A stretch of DNA of 64,000 bases from Pseudaminobacter sp040045035 (GTDB lineage Bacteria > Pseudomonadota > Alphaproteobacteria > Rhizobiales > Rhizobiaceae): assembly GCF_040045035.1 (NCBI RefSeq), contig NZ_JBDZDS010000001.1, positions 372,001 to 436,000 of the forward strand, given 5' to 3'. The translations under genes and the position numbers were made by a program. The notes below the pieces were generated by a model. That model did not search any database. It worked only from the letters and a program-made list of their open reading frames with translations, and was not told the origin of the DNA. Below are positions 25,886 to 34,156 of this stretch, one piece after another. Every line of letters starts with the position of its first letter. Position 1 is the first letter of the stretch.

Positions 25886-28351
25886 ATGACTTCGCTTGAC
25901 ACGGCACAGGACAAACGACGAGCAGCTGACGACAAGCCGGCGGCGAGGGGCCTATTGTCGGCGGAAGAGCTTCAACGGATGGACGCCTACTGGCGGGCGT
26001 CGAACTATCTCTCGGTCGGCCAGATCTACCTTCTCGACAATCCGCTGCTGAAGGAACCGCTGAAACGCGAGCACATAAAGCCTCGGCTGCTCGGCCATTG
26101 GGGCACGTCGCCGGGCCTCAACATGCTCTATGTTCACCTCAACCGGGTCATCAAGCGCGACGATCTCGATATGATCTACGTCATCGGGCCGGGGCATGGC
26201 GGGCCCTCCCTGGTCGCGCATGCCTATCTGGAAGGGACCTACAGCGAGGTCTACCCGAACATCAGCGAGGACGCGGAGGGGATGAAGCGGCTGTTCAAGC
26301 AGTTCAGCTTCCCGGGCGGCATCCCCAGCCACGTCGCCCCCGAGACGCCGGGCAGCATCCACGAGGGCGGCGAGCTTGGTTACTCGCTGAGCCATGCCTA
26401 TGGCGCAGCCTTCGACAATCCCGACCTCATCGTGGCCTGCATCATCGGTGACGGGGAGGCCGAGACCGGGCCATTGGCCACCGGGTGGCACGGCAACAAA
26501 TTCCTGAATCCGGCGCGCGATGGCTGCGTGCTGCCCATCCTTCACCTCAACGGCTACAAGATCGCCAATCCGTGCTACCTGGCCCGCATTCCCGAGGACG
26601 AGTTGCGGAAGTTCCTGGAAGGGATGGGCTACACGCCGTATTTCGTGGAGGGACACGATCCGGCAAGCGTGCACCAGCAACTGGCCGGCGTGCTCGACAC
26701 CGTCGTAGACGAAATCCGGAAAATATGGGCCGACGCACGCGAAAATGGCCACGAGAAGCGCCCTTCGTGGCCGATGATCGTCTTCCGCACGCCCAAGGGT
26801 TGGACCTGCCCGCCGGAGATCGATGGCAAGAAGTGCGAGGATTACTGGCGCTCGCATCAGGTGCCCATGGGCGAGATGGACAAGCCGGAACACATTCGCA
26901 TCCTCGAACAGTGGATGAAGAGCTATCGGCCCGAGGAGCTTTTCGACGATGCCGGCCGGTTCAAACCTGAACTAGCATCACTGGCTCCGGTGGGGCATCG
27001 CCGGATGAGCGACAACCCGCATGCCAACGGCGGATTGCTGTTGCGCGACCTGAAGATGCCGGATTTCGAAGACTATGCCGTACCCGTCCCCAGCCCGGGT
27101 GCCACGACGGCCGAGGCGGCACGCGTCATGGGCAAGTTCCTGCGCGACATCATGAAGTTGAATATGGGCAGTAAGAACTTCCGCCTGTTCAGCCCGGACG
27201 AGAACAACTCCAACCGCTGGCAGGATGTTCTGGAGGTCACTGACCGCTGCTACATGGCGGAAATCTATCCGTACGACGATCATCTCTCGCCGGACGGCCG
27301 CGTCATGGAGGTTTTGAGCGAGCATCAGTGCCAGGGATGGCTGGAAGGCTATCTCCTGACTGGACGCCACGGCTTCTTCTCCTGCTACGAAGCCTTCATC
27401 CACATCATCGACTCGATGTTCAACCAGCATGCCAAGTGGCTGAAGGTGTGCAACGAGATCCCATGGCGGCGGCCCATCGCGTCGCTGAACTACTTTCTCA
27501 GTTCCCATGTATGGCGACAGGATCACAACGGCTTCAGCCATCAGGACCCCGGCTTCATCGATCACGTCGTCAACAAGAAGGCGGACGTGATCCGGGTCTA
27601 CTTGCCGCCGGACGCCAACACGCTGCTTTCCGTCACGGATCATTGCTTGCGTAGCCGCGACTACGTCAACGTCGTGGTCGCCGGCAAGCAGCCCGCACCG
27701 CAATGGCTGAACATGGATGAAGCCATCAAGCATTGCAGCGAGGGGCTGGGCATCTGGGAGTGGGCCAGCACCGACAAGGGCGTCGAACCTGATGTCGTCA
27801 TGGCGTGTTGCGGCGACGTTCCGACCTTGGAGACGCTCGCAGCCGTCCAGTTGATCCGCGAGCACCTGCCGGATTTGAAAGTGCGCGTCATAAACGTGGT
27901 CAACTTGATGAAGCTCCAACCGCAGGAAGAGCATCCGCACGGATTGTCAGACAGAGATTTTGATACCCTGTTCACGAAGGACAAGCCGATTATCTTCGCC
28001 TTCCATGGCTATCCCTGGTTGATCCATCGGCTTACCTATCGTCGAACGAACCACGGCAATCTGCATGTGCGCGGCTACAAAGAGGAAGGGACGACGACGA
28101 CACCATTCGATATGGTGGTCCTGAACCAACTGGACCGGTTCCACCTTGTCGAGGATGTCATCGACCGGCTGCCGCAGCTTGGTGCCCGCGCCGCCTACTT
28201 CAAGCAGGCAATTCACGAGAAGCTGATTGAACATCGGCGGTATATCGAGAAATACGGCGACGATATGCCTTCGATCAGCGGATGGAAGTGGGGCGCGACA
28301 GGAGCTGCCGAAGCGTCCCGGAGAACCACCACGGAAGGGGACAACATTTGA
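25886..28351 (+). CDS. xfp: Phosphoketolase (xylulose-5-P / fructose-6-P)
   Basis: This 821-residue thiamine-diphosphate enzyme cleaves xylulose 5-phosphate or fructose 6-phosphate with phosphate to acetyl phosphate. It has GPGHGGPS, the ThDP-binding stretch IIGDGEAETGPLATGW, and conserved GRHGFFSCYEAF and SHQDPGF blocks; the length is normal for the family. I chose the ATG at 25886 because GAGGAGG lies just upstream. It forms a unit with ackA and ends in a strong palindrome shared with the convergent chemoreceptor gene. Confidence 0.96.
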   Translation: MTSLDTAQDKRRAADDKPAARGLLSAEELQRMDAYWRASNYLSVGQIYLLDNPLLKEPLKREHIKPRLLGHWGTSPGLNMLYVHLNRVIKRDDLDMIYVIGPGHGGPSLVAHAYLEGTYSEVYPNISEDAEGMKRLFKQFSFPGGIPSHVAPETPGSIHEGGELGYSLSHAYGAAFDNPDLIVACIIGDGEAETGPLATGWHGNKFLNPARDGCVLPILHLNGYKIANPCYLARIPEDELRKFLEGMGYTPYFVEGHDPASVHQQLAGVLDTVVDEIRKIWADARENGHEKRPSWPMIVFRTPKGWTCPPEIDGKKCEDYWRSHQVPMGEMDKPEHIRILEQWMKSYRPEELFDDAGRFKPELASLAPVGHRRMSDNPHANGGLLLRDLKMPDFEDYAVPVPSPGATTAEAARVMGKFLRDIMKLNMGSKNFRLFSPDENNSNRWQDVLEVTDRCYMAEIYPYDDHLSPDGRVMEVLSEHQCQGWLEGYLLTGRHGFFSCYEAFIHIIDSMFNQHAKWLKVCNEIPWRRPIASLNYFLSSHVWRQDHNGFSHQDPGFIDHVVNKKADVIRVYLPPDANTLLSVTDHCLRSRDYVNVVVAGKQPAPQWLNMDEAIKHCSEGLGIWEWASTDKGVEPDVVMACCGDVPTLETLAAVQLIREHLPDLKVRVINVVNLMKLQPQEEHPHGLSDRDFDTLFTKDKPIIFAFHGYPWLIHRLTYRRTNHGNLHVRGYKEEGTTTTPFDMVVLNQLDRFHLVEDVIDRLPQLGARAAYFKQAIHEKLIEHRRYIEKYGDDMPSISGWKWGATGAAEASRRTTTEGDNI

Positions 28352-28357
28352 AAAGGA

Positions 28358-28391
28358 ACGGCCCGAAAATCGAAGCCGATTTTCGGGCCGT
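28358..28391. terminator. Perfect hairpin between convergent xfp and chemoreceptor genes
   Basis: ACGGCCCGAAAATCG (28358-28372) pairs perfectly with CGATTTTCGGGCCGT (28377-28391) around a 4-nt loop. No long T-run follows on either strand, but a 15-bp stem between converging genes is a likely bidirectional terminator. The core AAAATCG/CGATTTT is shared with the palindrome at 53920-53943. Confidence 0.7.
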
Positions 28392-28455
28392 TGGATTCAA
28401 GGATTTGGACCGCCGCGCGTCCGATAGGAAGGGCAATGGGGTGGTGCCGGACTGC

Positions 28456-30048
28456 TCAGAATTCGGTCCAGTCGTCGTCTTGCGCGGCGGACTGGGCGCT
28501 TCTGCTGCGAACGACCTTGAGGGCGGGCGTCGGCCTGCGCAGAGTCGCTTCGACGGGAGCCTCCGGAAGCGCATGTCCCGTGATCTCGAAGTGGGATACA
28601 CTTCTTGCGAGGTTCTCCGCTTCCAGGGCCAGGGCATGGGAGGCGGTGGTGGATTCTTCGACCATGGTCGCGTTTTGCTGCGTCACCTGATCGAGCTGGT
28701 TTACCGCGTCATTGATCCCGGTGAGGGCGATGGACTGCTCCTTGGCCGAATTCGCGATTTCGGCGACGAGCGCGCTGATCTCCGTGACCTTGCCGATGAG
28801 CACCTCGAGGGCGTCACCCGTCTGGCCGACCAGCCTGACGCCCGCCGCGACGCGTTCGCCGGATGATGCGATCAGCGTCTTGATCTCGCGCGCGGCATCC
28901 GCCGAGCGTTGCGCCAGGCTGCGAACCTCGGAGGCGACGACGGCAAAGCCGCGGCCGGCATCACCAGCCCGTGCGGCCTCCACGCCGGCGTTTAGCGCCA
29001 GCAGGTTGGTCTGGAAGGCGATGTCGTCGATCAAGGAGACGATCTGGCCGATCTGCTTGGCCGAGCTGTCGATTTCCGCCATAGCGACGACCATGTCCCG
29101 CATTGCCTGACTGCTGGACTGAGCGCTAGATTTGGCGTCCTGCGCTACGCTATCCGCCTGCAGCGCTCCGTTGGCGGTCTGGGACGTGGCCTGCGATATC
29201 TCCTCAAGAGCCGCCGCGGTCTCTTCGAGGCTGGCCGTCTGGTGCTCCGTCCGCCGCGCCAGGTCATCGGCCGCCTGAACCATCTTGCTGGAGCCGTCGC
29301 GAATGACGGCTGCGTTTCCATGGATGCGACCAACGGCTTCTTCGAGAAGTCTCATCGCGCCGTTGAAGTCCGTCTTGATCGAGTCGTAGGTCGGTGCGTC
29401 GACCGCGTCGATGCGATAGTTCAGATGCCCCTTGGCGAGATGATCGATAGCCGCGGCAAGGGAAACGAGTGCCGTGCGCTGCTCTTTCTCGGCCTCTTCA
29501 CGGGCAGCCTCCGCAGCGAGCCTGCGCCGCTCGGACTCCTCGAGATAGGTGGAGATCACCAGTTCCATGTCGAAAAGCGAAGCCTTGAGCAGGGCGCTCA
29601 GCGCGCGGGCCGCCTTCTCGCGTCCCGGCGCCCGGATGCCCAAAGCTTTCGGCCAGAGTTGCTCGAGGATAAGTGATACGAGCTCGTCGATGATCACTGT
29701 GTAGCCGCCGACATACCAGCGGGGCTCCAGCCCGATGTCGGCGTGTATCTTGCCGATCCGTTTTGCCGACTGGACGTAGGCATTGCCAAAGTTTGCTGCA
29801 GCGATTGCGCTCCAGTGCTTTACCTGGCGGCCACTTGCCGCCTGCATCCTCTCGCTTCCGGCACCAAAGAAATGCCGGGCCTCTTCGAACTGGGCGATGT
29901 GGCTGTAGAAGCTATCCATAACAGCCGGCAACGCCGCTTCGATCGCGGGCCTGACGTCGTTCAAGGCATCGCGCGCGTCGTCATCGAAGCGCACGAAGGC
30001 TAGGCGTCGAGTTATAGCGGCGTCTGAGGCAACGGAGGTTTCAGACAT
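28456..30048 (-). CDS. Globin-coupled chemoreceptor (HemAT-like methyl-accepting protein)
   Basis: This 530-residue protein has no membrane helix. Residues 1-170 form a globin-coupled sensor domain; KIHADIGLEPRWYVGGY holds the expected proximal haem His. A HAMP-like linker follows (HLAKGHLNYRID), then a methyl-accepting signalling domain with the hairpin tip DIAFQTNLLALNAGVEAARAG. The C-terminus DWTEF fits the xWxxF receptor-tail pentapeptide that tethers CheR/CheB. Oxygen-directed behaviour is the family role. I chose the ATG at 30048 because AAGG lies 8 nt upstream; another ATG at 30054 is too close to it. Confidence 0.92.
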   Translation of the reverse strand: MSETSVASDAAITRRLAFVRFDDDARDALNDVRPAIEAALPAVMDSFYSHIAQFEEARHFFGAGSERMQAASGRQVKHWSAIAAANFGNAYVQSAKRIGKIHADIGLEPRWYVGGYTVIIDELVSLILEQLWPKALGIRAPGREKAARALSALLKASLFDMELVISTYLEESERRRLAAEAAREEAEKEQRTALVSLAAAIDHLAKGHLNYRIDAVDAPTYDSIKTDFNGAMRLLEEAVGRIHGNAAVIRDGSSKMVQAADDLARRTEHQTASLEETAAALEEISQATSQTANGALQADSVAQDAKSSAQSSSQAMRDMVVAMAEIDSSAKQIGQIVSLIDDIAFQTNLLALNAGVEAARAGDAGRGFAVVASEVRSLAQRSADAAREIKTLIASSGERVAAGVRLVGQTGDALEVLIGKVTEISALVAEIANSAKEQSIALTGINDAVNQLDQVTQQNATMVEESTTASHALALEAENLARSVSHFEITGHALPEAPVEATLRRPTPALKVVRSRSAQSAAQDDDWTEF

Positions 30049-30559
30049 TTTCATTCCTTCTGGGCATTCTGCCGGACCCCGCTCGGCGGCTCTGCGAGGC
30101 GTGCGTGCGGTTTCTCGCCAATAGGACTCCAAAAGGTTCATTTTCCGTTTAGCGCTAAGCTTCAGGTTTATAAGGGTTCTTTTTTCCGGTTTCCGTGCAA
30201 GCATAAGGCACTCCATTGGAGAAATTGCAGCCGCGTGCGACTTCTTGGGTGCGCAACTAACGAAACTTGGCTGGGAAGGCGGGCTTCTCTTGCTTTGGTG
30301 GGAAGCTGCCACCCAAATCAGCGGCAGGAAGTCACCTCAAACAGAGGCCGGGCGTGATTGCCGCTACTTCCTGTCGCACGTCTTCATTCCCGTTTCAGCA
30401 GCCCCCGGTTCGCGCGGACTCAAAGATGCTCGGCCTTGCTGTTACGGAACTTGCTTTCGTCCACAGCGAAGTGGGTGCCGGCAGGCATCACCTGCTCGGC
30501 AAGTGGCCCTTCCGTGGTTAAGTCTGGCCACTTGTGTTGGCGTCATGAGAGGACTTGCT
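30049..30559. other. Divergent spacer, no gene seen, one 9-bp inverted repeat
   Basis: About 510 bp separate the divergent chemoreceptor and ArsC-like genes. CAAGTGGCC (30500-30508) and GGCCACTTG (30526-30534) form an inverted repeat about 26 bp before the ArsC-like start. TTAGCGCTAA near 30148 is a short palindrome upstream of the chemoreceptor. Nothing else is recognisable. Confidence 0.45.
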
Positions 30560-30910
30560 TTGACGGTTACCATTTATGGCATCAAGAACTGCGACACGAT
30601 GAAGAAGGCGCGCGTCTGGCTGGAAAGCCATGGCGTTGACTATGCGTTTCACGACTACAAGGCCGAAGGTCTCGACCGCGAGCGCCTGGCGCTCTGGTGT
30701 GATGAACTCGGCTGGGAGACGCTGCTGAACCGGGCCGGAACGACTTTCCGCAAGCTGCCTGATGCTGATCGCCAAGATCTCGATGCGGGAAAGGCGATGG
30801 CGCTGATGCTGGCGCAACCTTCGATGGTGAAGCGGCCTGTGCTGGACCTCGGCGACCGGCGTCTCGTCGGCTTCAAGCCGGAGATTTATGCGCAAGCGCT
30901 GGTTAATTGA
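30560..30910 (+). CDS. ArsC/Spx-family protein (YffB-like)
   Basis: This 116-residue thioredoxin-fold protein matches the usual length of YffB-type ArsC relatives. The N-terminus is TIYGIKNCDTMKKAR, with a single active-site Cys where arsenate reductases have one, and RAGTTFRKL and KRPVLD follow as expected. I chose the TTG at 30560 because AGAGGA lies 6 nt upstream and gives the family N-terminus; an ATG at 30545 is the alternative. The true substrate of YffB proteins is unclear (glutathione-dependent reductase activity is suspected). Confidence 0.9.
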   Translation: MTVTIYGIKNCDTMKKARVWLESHGVDYAFHDYKAEGLDRERLALWCDELGWETLLNRAGTTFRKLPDADRQDLDAGKAMALMLAQPSMVKRPVLDLGDRRLVGFKPEIYAQALVN

Positions 30911-30936
30911 GGCGACGGGTTCTGTCGATCAATGAA

Positions 30937-30958
30937 AAGGGCGGCTCGCGCCGCCCTT
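30937..30958. terminator. Bidirectional terminator between arsC-like and M29 peptidase genes
   Basis: AAGGGCGGC (30937-30945) pairs perfectly with GCCGCCCTT (30950-30958) around TCGC. Read on the minus strand it is followed by a short T-run (TTTTC), good for the peptidase gene; on the plus strand it follows the arsC-like stop by 26 bp. Confidence 0.75.
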
Positions 30959-30983
30959 AGTCATTAGGTCGGACAGGCAGGGC

Positions 30984-32234
30984 TCAGGCCCATTCGCCCT
31001 TGCGCATCACCGGCTCGGAATTTCCGTCCTTGTCGAGGCCGTCGATATCGATCTCGCCGGAGCCGACCATCCAATCGATATGGATGAGGCTGGAATTGCC
31101 TCCGCGTGCGGCCACTTCCCCGGGGGTGAGATTGCTGTCGGCAAAGCAGGTGGAATAGCACTGGCCGAGCGCGATGTGGCTGGCGGCGTTCTCGTCGAAC
31201 AGCGTGTTGTAGAACAGAAGCCCGCTCTGCGCGATCGGCGAGGAATGCGGCACCAGCGCCACTTCGCCCAGACGCCGTGCGCCTTCGTCGGTGTCCAGAA
31301 CCTTGTTCAGCACATCCGCGCCACGCGCAGCGCTCGCTTCGACGATGCGGCCGCCCTCGAAGCGCACCGAGATCTGGTCGATCAGCGTGCCCTGATAGGA
31401 GAGGGGCTTGGTGCTCGTCACATGGCCCTCCACGCGGTGTGCATGCGGGGTGGTGAAGACTTCCTCGGTCGGGATGTTGGGGTTGCAGGTGATGCCGTTC
31501 TTGGCCGTCTCCGCGCCGCCGTTCCATTTGTGGCCGTCCGCCAGGCCGACGGTCAGGTCGGTGCCGGGGCCGCGGAAGCGCAGGGCATGGAAGGCCTTGC
31601 CGTTGAGCCAGGACGTGCGGCGGGCAAGGGCGGCGTTGTGCTCCTTCCAGGCCGCGACGGGATCTTCTCTGTCCACGCGCGAGGCCGCGAAGATCGCCTC
31701 CGCCAGCTTGGCGACGGCGACGTCCTCGGCCTCGCCCGGAAACACCAGCGCGGCCCAGGCAGGCGTCGGGAAGGCGACGATGTTCCAGTTGATGTCGAAG
31801 CCGGTGATTTTTTCCAGCGCCGGGCGGTAGGCGGTCGAGGTCGCCTTGTTGGCGCGTGATACCTTCGCCGGGTCTTCCGCCGCGAGCAGCATCGGGTTGT
31901 CGCCGCGCACGGCCAGCCGCGCGGCGTTGCCGGCAAAGGCCTTGGCCATGCCTTCGTAGAGCCAGCCCTCGGCGCGGTCGAAGCTGGCGTCTGGCGCATG
32001 GCGGTAGCGGGCGAGCGTCAGCTCGTCGTCGGAAAAGATGGGCGTGACGACGCCGGCGCCGGCCTTGTAGGCATGCTCGGCGATGCGGCGCACCAGCGAC
32101 AGCGCCGAAATCGGCGCCGTCAGCACAAGGTCCTGGCCCGGCTGCAGGTCCAGGCCGACCTTGACCGCCACCTCGGCCAGACGGTCGAGCTTGACGGGAT
32201 CGATTGCAGCGATTGCGCTCGTGTGGGAGGTCAT
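30984..32234 (-). CDS. Aminopeptidase, M29 (thermophilic aminopeptidase/AmpS) family
   Basis: This 416-residue cytoplasmic metallo-aminopeptidase has the M29 pattern: FRGPGTDLTVGLADGHKWNGG, CNPNIPTEEVFTTPH (Glu and His ligands), LVPHSSPIAQSGLLFYNTLFDENAASHIALG (Glu and His ligands) and SSLIHIDWMVG (His, Asp). I chose the ATG at 32234, with GGAG upstream. It lies 34 bp downstream of the LysR gene on the same strand, so the two may be co-transcribed. Broad release of N-terminal residues in peptide turnover is the expected role. Confidence 0.94.
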   Translation of the reverse strand: MTSHTSAIAAIDPVKLDRLAEVAVKVGLDLQPGQDLVLTAPISALSLVRRIAEHAYKAGAGVVTPIFSDDELTLARYRHAPDASFDRAEGWLYEGMAKAFAGNAARLAVRGDNPMLLAAEDPAKVSRANKATSTAYRPALEKITGFDINWNIVAFPTPAWAALVFPGEAEDVAVAKLAEAIFAASRVDREDPVAAWKEHNAALARRTSWLNGKAFHALRFRGPGTDLTVGLADGHKWNGGAETAKNGITCNPNIPTEEVFTTPHAHRVEGHVTSTKPLSYQGTLIDQISVRFEGGRIVEASAARGADVLNKVLDTDEGARRLGEVALVPHSSPIAQSGLLFYNTLFDENAASHIALGQCYSTCFADSNLTPGEVAARGGNSSLIHIDWMVGSGEIDIDGLDKDGNSEPVMRKGEWA

Positions 32235-32268
32235 GACGAAACTGCTCCTGTGATCGTTTTGCCGGGAG

Positions 32269-33219
32269 TCATAGCTCCGATCGGGCTGGAAGAACACCAT
32301 TGTCAGGCGATGCATTGGCCCTTGCCAGCTGCATATTCGCCGTTGCGGTCTTCACTTCTTCGTTCACCCATTTGCGGAAGCAATCGACCTTGCGGCTGGC
32401 GCGCTTGCCTTCTGCTGTAACGAGGTAATGGCCGAAACCGGTGCTTGCCGAAACGCCGAAGGGCGCGACGAGCCGGCCGTCGGCCAGCGCATCGGCGGCC
32501 AGGAACTGCCAGCCCAGCATGACGCCATGGCCGGCGATCACCGATTCCAGGCACAGGATCGGATCGGTGAAGCTGGCGCCCTGCTGCGGCATTGCCGGGG
32601 CGACACCGGCCGCCTCGAACCAGCTTTCCCAAGAGATCATGCTGTTTTCGTCGGTGATCATCCAGGTTCTGGCGAGGTCGGCGATGGATTTCAGCTTCCG
32701 GGCAATATGGGGCGAGCAGACAGGGAAGATCTCCATCGGCAATAGCAACTCCGCGCGTGTGCCCGGCCAGCGGCCTTCGCCCAGGCGGATCGCGACGTCG
32801 ACATCGGATCGGTCGAGGTCGACGATCTGGGTCGAGGCATCAATGCGGATCAGGATGTCGGGATAGAGCTTGAAGAAGCGGCTGAGGCGCGGCACCAGCC
32901 AGCGCGAGGCGAAGGCCGGCGCGACCGAGACGATCAGCGTGTTGGAAGTGCGGTCGTCGGCCAGGGCAATTGCCTGGGCAAGCTCGCGGAAGCCGGAGGT
33001 GAGGCGCGCGGCAACGGCGGTGCCCAACTCGGTCAAGACAAGGCCAGTGGGCCGACGGTCGAACAATGCCCTGCCGAGCTGCTTCTCCGTGCGGTTGATC
33101 TGCTGGCTGACCGCGCTCGGCGAAACGCCGAGCTCCTCTGCGGCCTTGAGAAGCGATCCGCAGCGCGCCACGGCTTCCACCGCGCGCAATCCGTTGAGGT
33201 GGACGCTGTTGAGGTTCAT
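32269..33219 (-). CDS. LysR-family transcriptional regulator (GcvA-like)
   Basis: This 316-residue regulator has an N-terminal helix-turn-helix (LKAAEELGVSPSAVSQQINRTEKQLG, residues about 24-49) and a C-terminal periplasmic-binding-like effector domain. The N-terminus LNGLRAVEAVARCGSLLKAAEELGV is typical of the GcvA subgroup. It is divergent from the small DUF1127-like gene at 33318 and precedes the M29 peptidase on its own strand; either or both may be targets. Confidence 0.92.
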   Translation of the reverse strand: MNLNSVHLNGLRAVEAVARCGSLLKAAEELGVSPSAVSQQINRTEKQLGRALFDRRPTGLVLTELGTAVAARLTSGFRELAQAIALADDRTSNTLIVSVAPAFASRWLVPRLSRFFKLYPDILIRIDASTQIVDLDRSDVDVAIRLGEGRWPGTRAELLLPMEIFPVCSPHIARKLKSIADLARTWMITDENSMISWESWFEAAGVAPAMPQQGASFTDPILCLESVIAGHGVMLGWQFLAADALADGRLVAPFGVSASTGFGHYLVTAEGKRASRKVDCFRKWVNEEVKTATANMQLARANASPDNGVLPARSEL

Positions 33220-33317
33220 GATACAGTTTTTCTAAACCCATCCTCTCGAATTGTCGATTGCCTGGATGCAGGAAAGCCTGAAAATAGCCGCTGTCGCAGG
33301 CCGACGGAGAGCAGGAT

Positions 33318-33512
33318 ATGAAGATTATCTCATTCGTTCAGTCGCTTCTCGATCCGCGTGGGGTCATGTCAGAACAAAGCGACAATGCGGCCTGGGTTCG
33401 CGATCCGCTCGCGCATCCGGCGCTTGGCGTAATGTCCCAACGCGAGCTTGGCGATCTGCCCTTCAACCGCGACTATCGCAGTTGCGGTTTCGCGCAGGAA
33501 AGCTGCCGGTAG
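33318..33512 (+). CDS. Small DUF1127-like protein
   Basis: This 64-residue protein has a C-terminal half HPALGVMSQRELGDLPF that matches the short MSxRELxDLPF motif of DUF1127 proteins, common small proteins of Rhizobiales. GAGCAGGAT precedes the ATG. Its divergent pairing with a LysR gene across about 100 bp suggests it is that regulator's target. DUF1127 members have been linked to RNA and phosphate or carbon metabolism, but nothing specific is visible here. Confidence 0.72.
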   Translation: MKIISFVQSLLDPRGVMSEQSDNAAWVRDPLAHPALGVMSQRELGDLPFNRDYRSCGFAQESCR

Positions 33513-33531
33513 ATTTCGAGAGGCGGCGGGC

Positions 33532-33939
33532 TCAGAGAAGCAGCCGGAAGGCGTGGCCGAGAAGGGCGGCCATCGTCACGATGGTCGCCAATCCGCTGAG
33601 GCCGAAGCCGATCTCGCGCTGCCAGCGCGCGCCCTTTTCCTCGATGAAGTGCCAGGCGTGCAGCAGGCGACCGACGGTGAAGCAGACGCCCAGAAGGTGG
33701 AGAGCAAGCGTCGAGGTGCCAAGAAGAGCTGCGATCAGGAGCAGCAGCATCGTCATCGGCATGTTCTCGATAGCGTTGGCGTGGCCGCGCATGATGCGCT
33801 CGAGATGCGCCACGCTGCCATGGCCGACCCAGACCTTGTAGCGGCGACGCAACTGGCTCGTCGCCACGACCAGCCAGAACAGTATGGCCATGTTGAGCAC
33901 GGCATAGAGGCCGACGGTGGCGATTGCGGTCTGATTCAT
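33532..33939 (-). CDS. MAPEG-family membrane protein
   Basis: This 135-residue protein has four hydrophobic helices. It carries the MAPEG pattern in HLERIMRGHANAIENMPM (glutathione-binding region with E-R/N-x-x-N) and LLHAWHFIEEKGARWQREIGFGLS. I chose the ATG at 33939 because GGAG precedes it at 8 nt; the frame is open further upstream without coding character. MAPEG members act on lipophilic electrophiles with glutathione; the substrate is unknown. It is divergent from bacA. Confidence 0.88.
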   Translation of the reverse strand: MNQTAIATVGLYAVLNMAILFWLVVATSQLRRRYKVWVGHGSVAHLERIMRGHANAIENMPMTMLLLLIAALLGTSTLALHLLGVCFTVGRLLHAWHFIEEKGARWQREIGFGLSGLATIVTMAALLGHAFRLLL

Positions 33940-34156
33940 CGATCTGGCTCCAGCATATCTGCTAGGATGTGTAAGCCATGCCGTCCAAAAAGGTAAACGC
34001 GCGTGTCGCCGCACCTTACGTTGCGTCAAAATCGCCACATTTATCGGTTTGGACAGCTGCGAGATTCGGCGGAAGGGCATTTTCTTTCACAGCGAACTGT
34101 GACTTCATGCCGGTCAAATGCAACCGCGCTCAAGCGCGTCAAAGGATCTATCCCGA

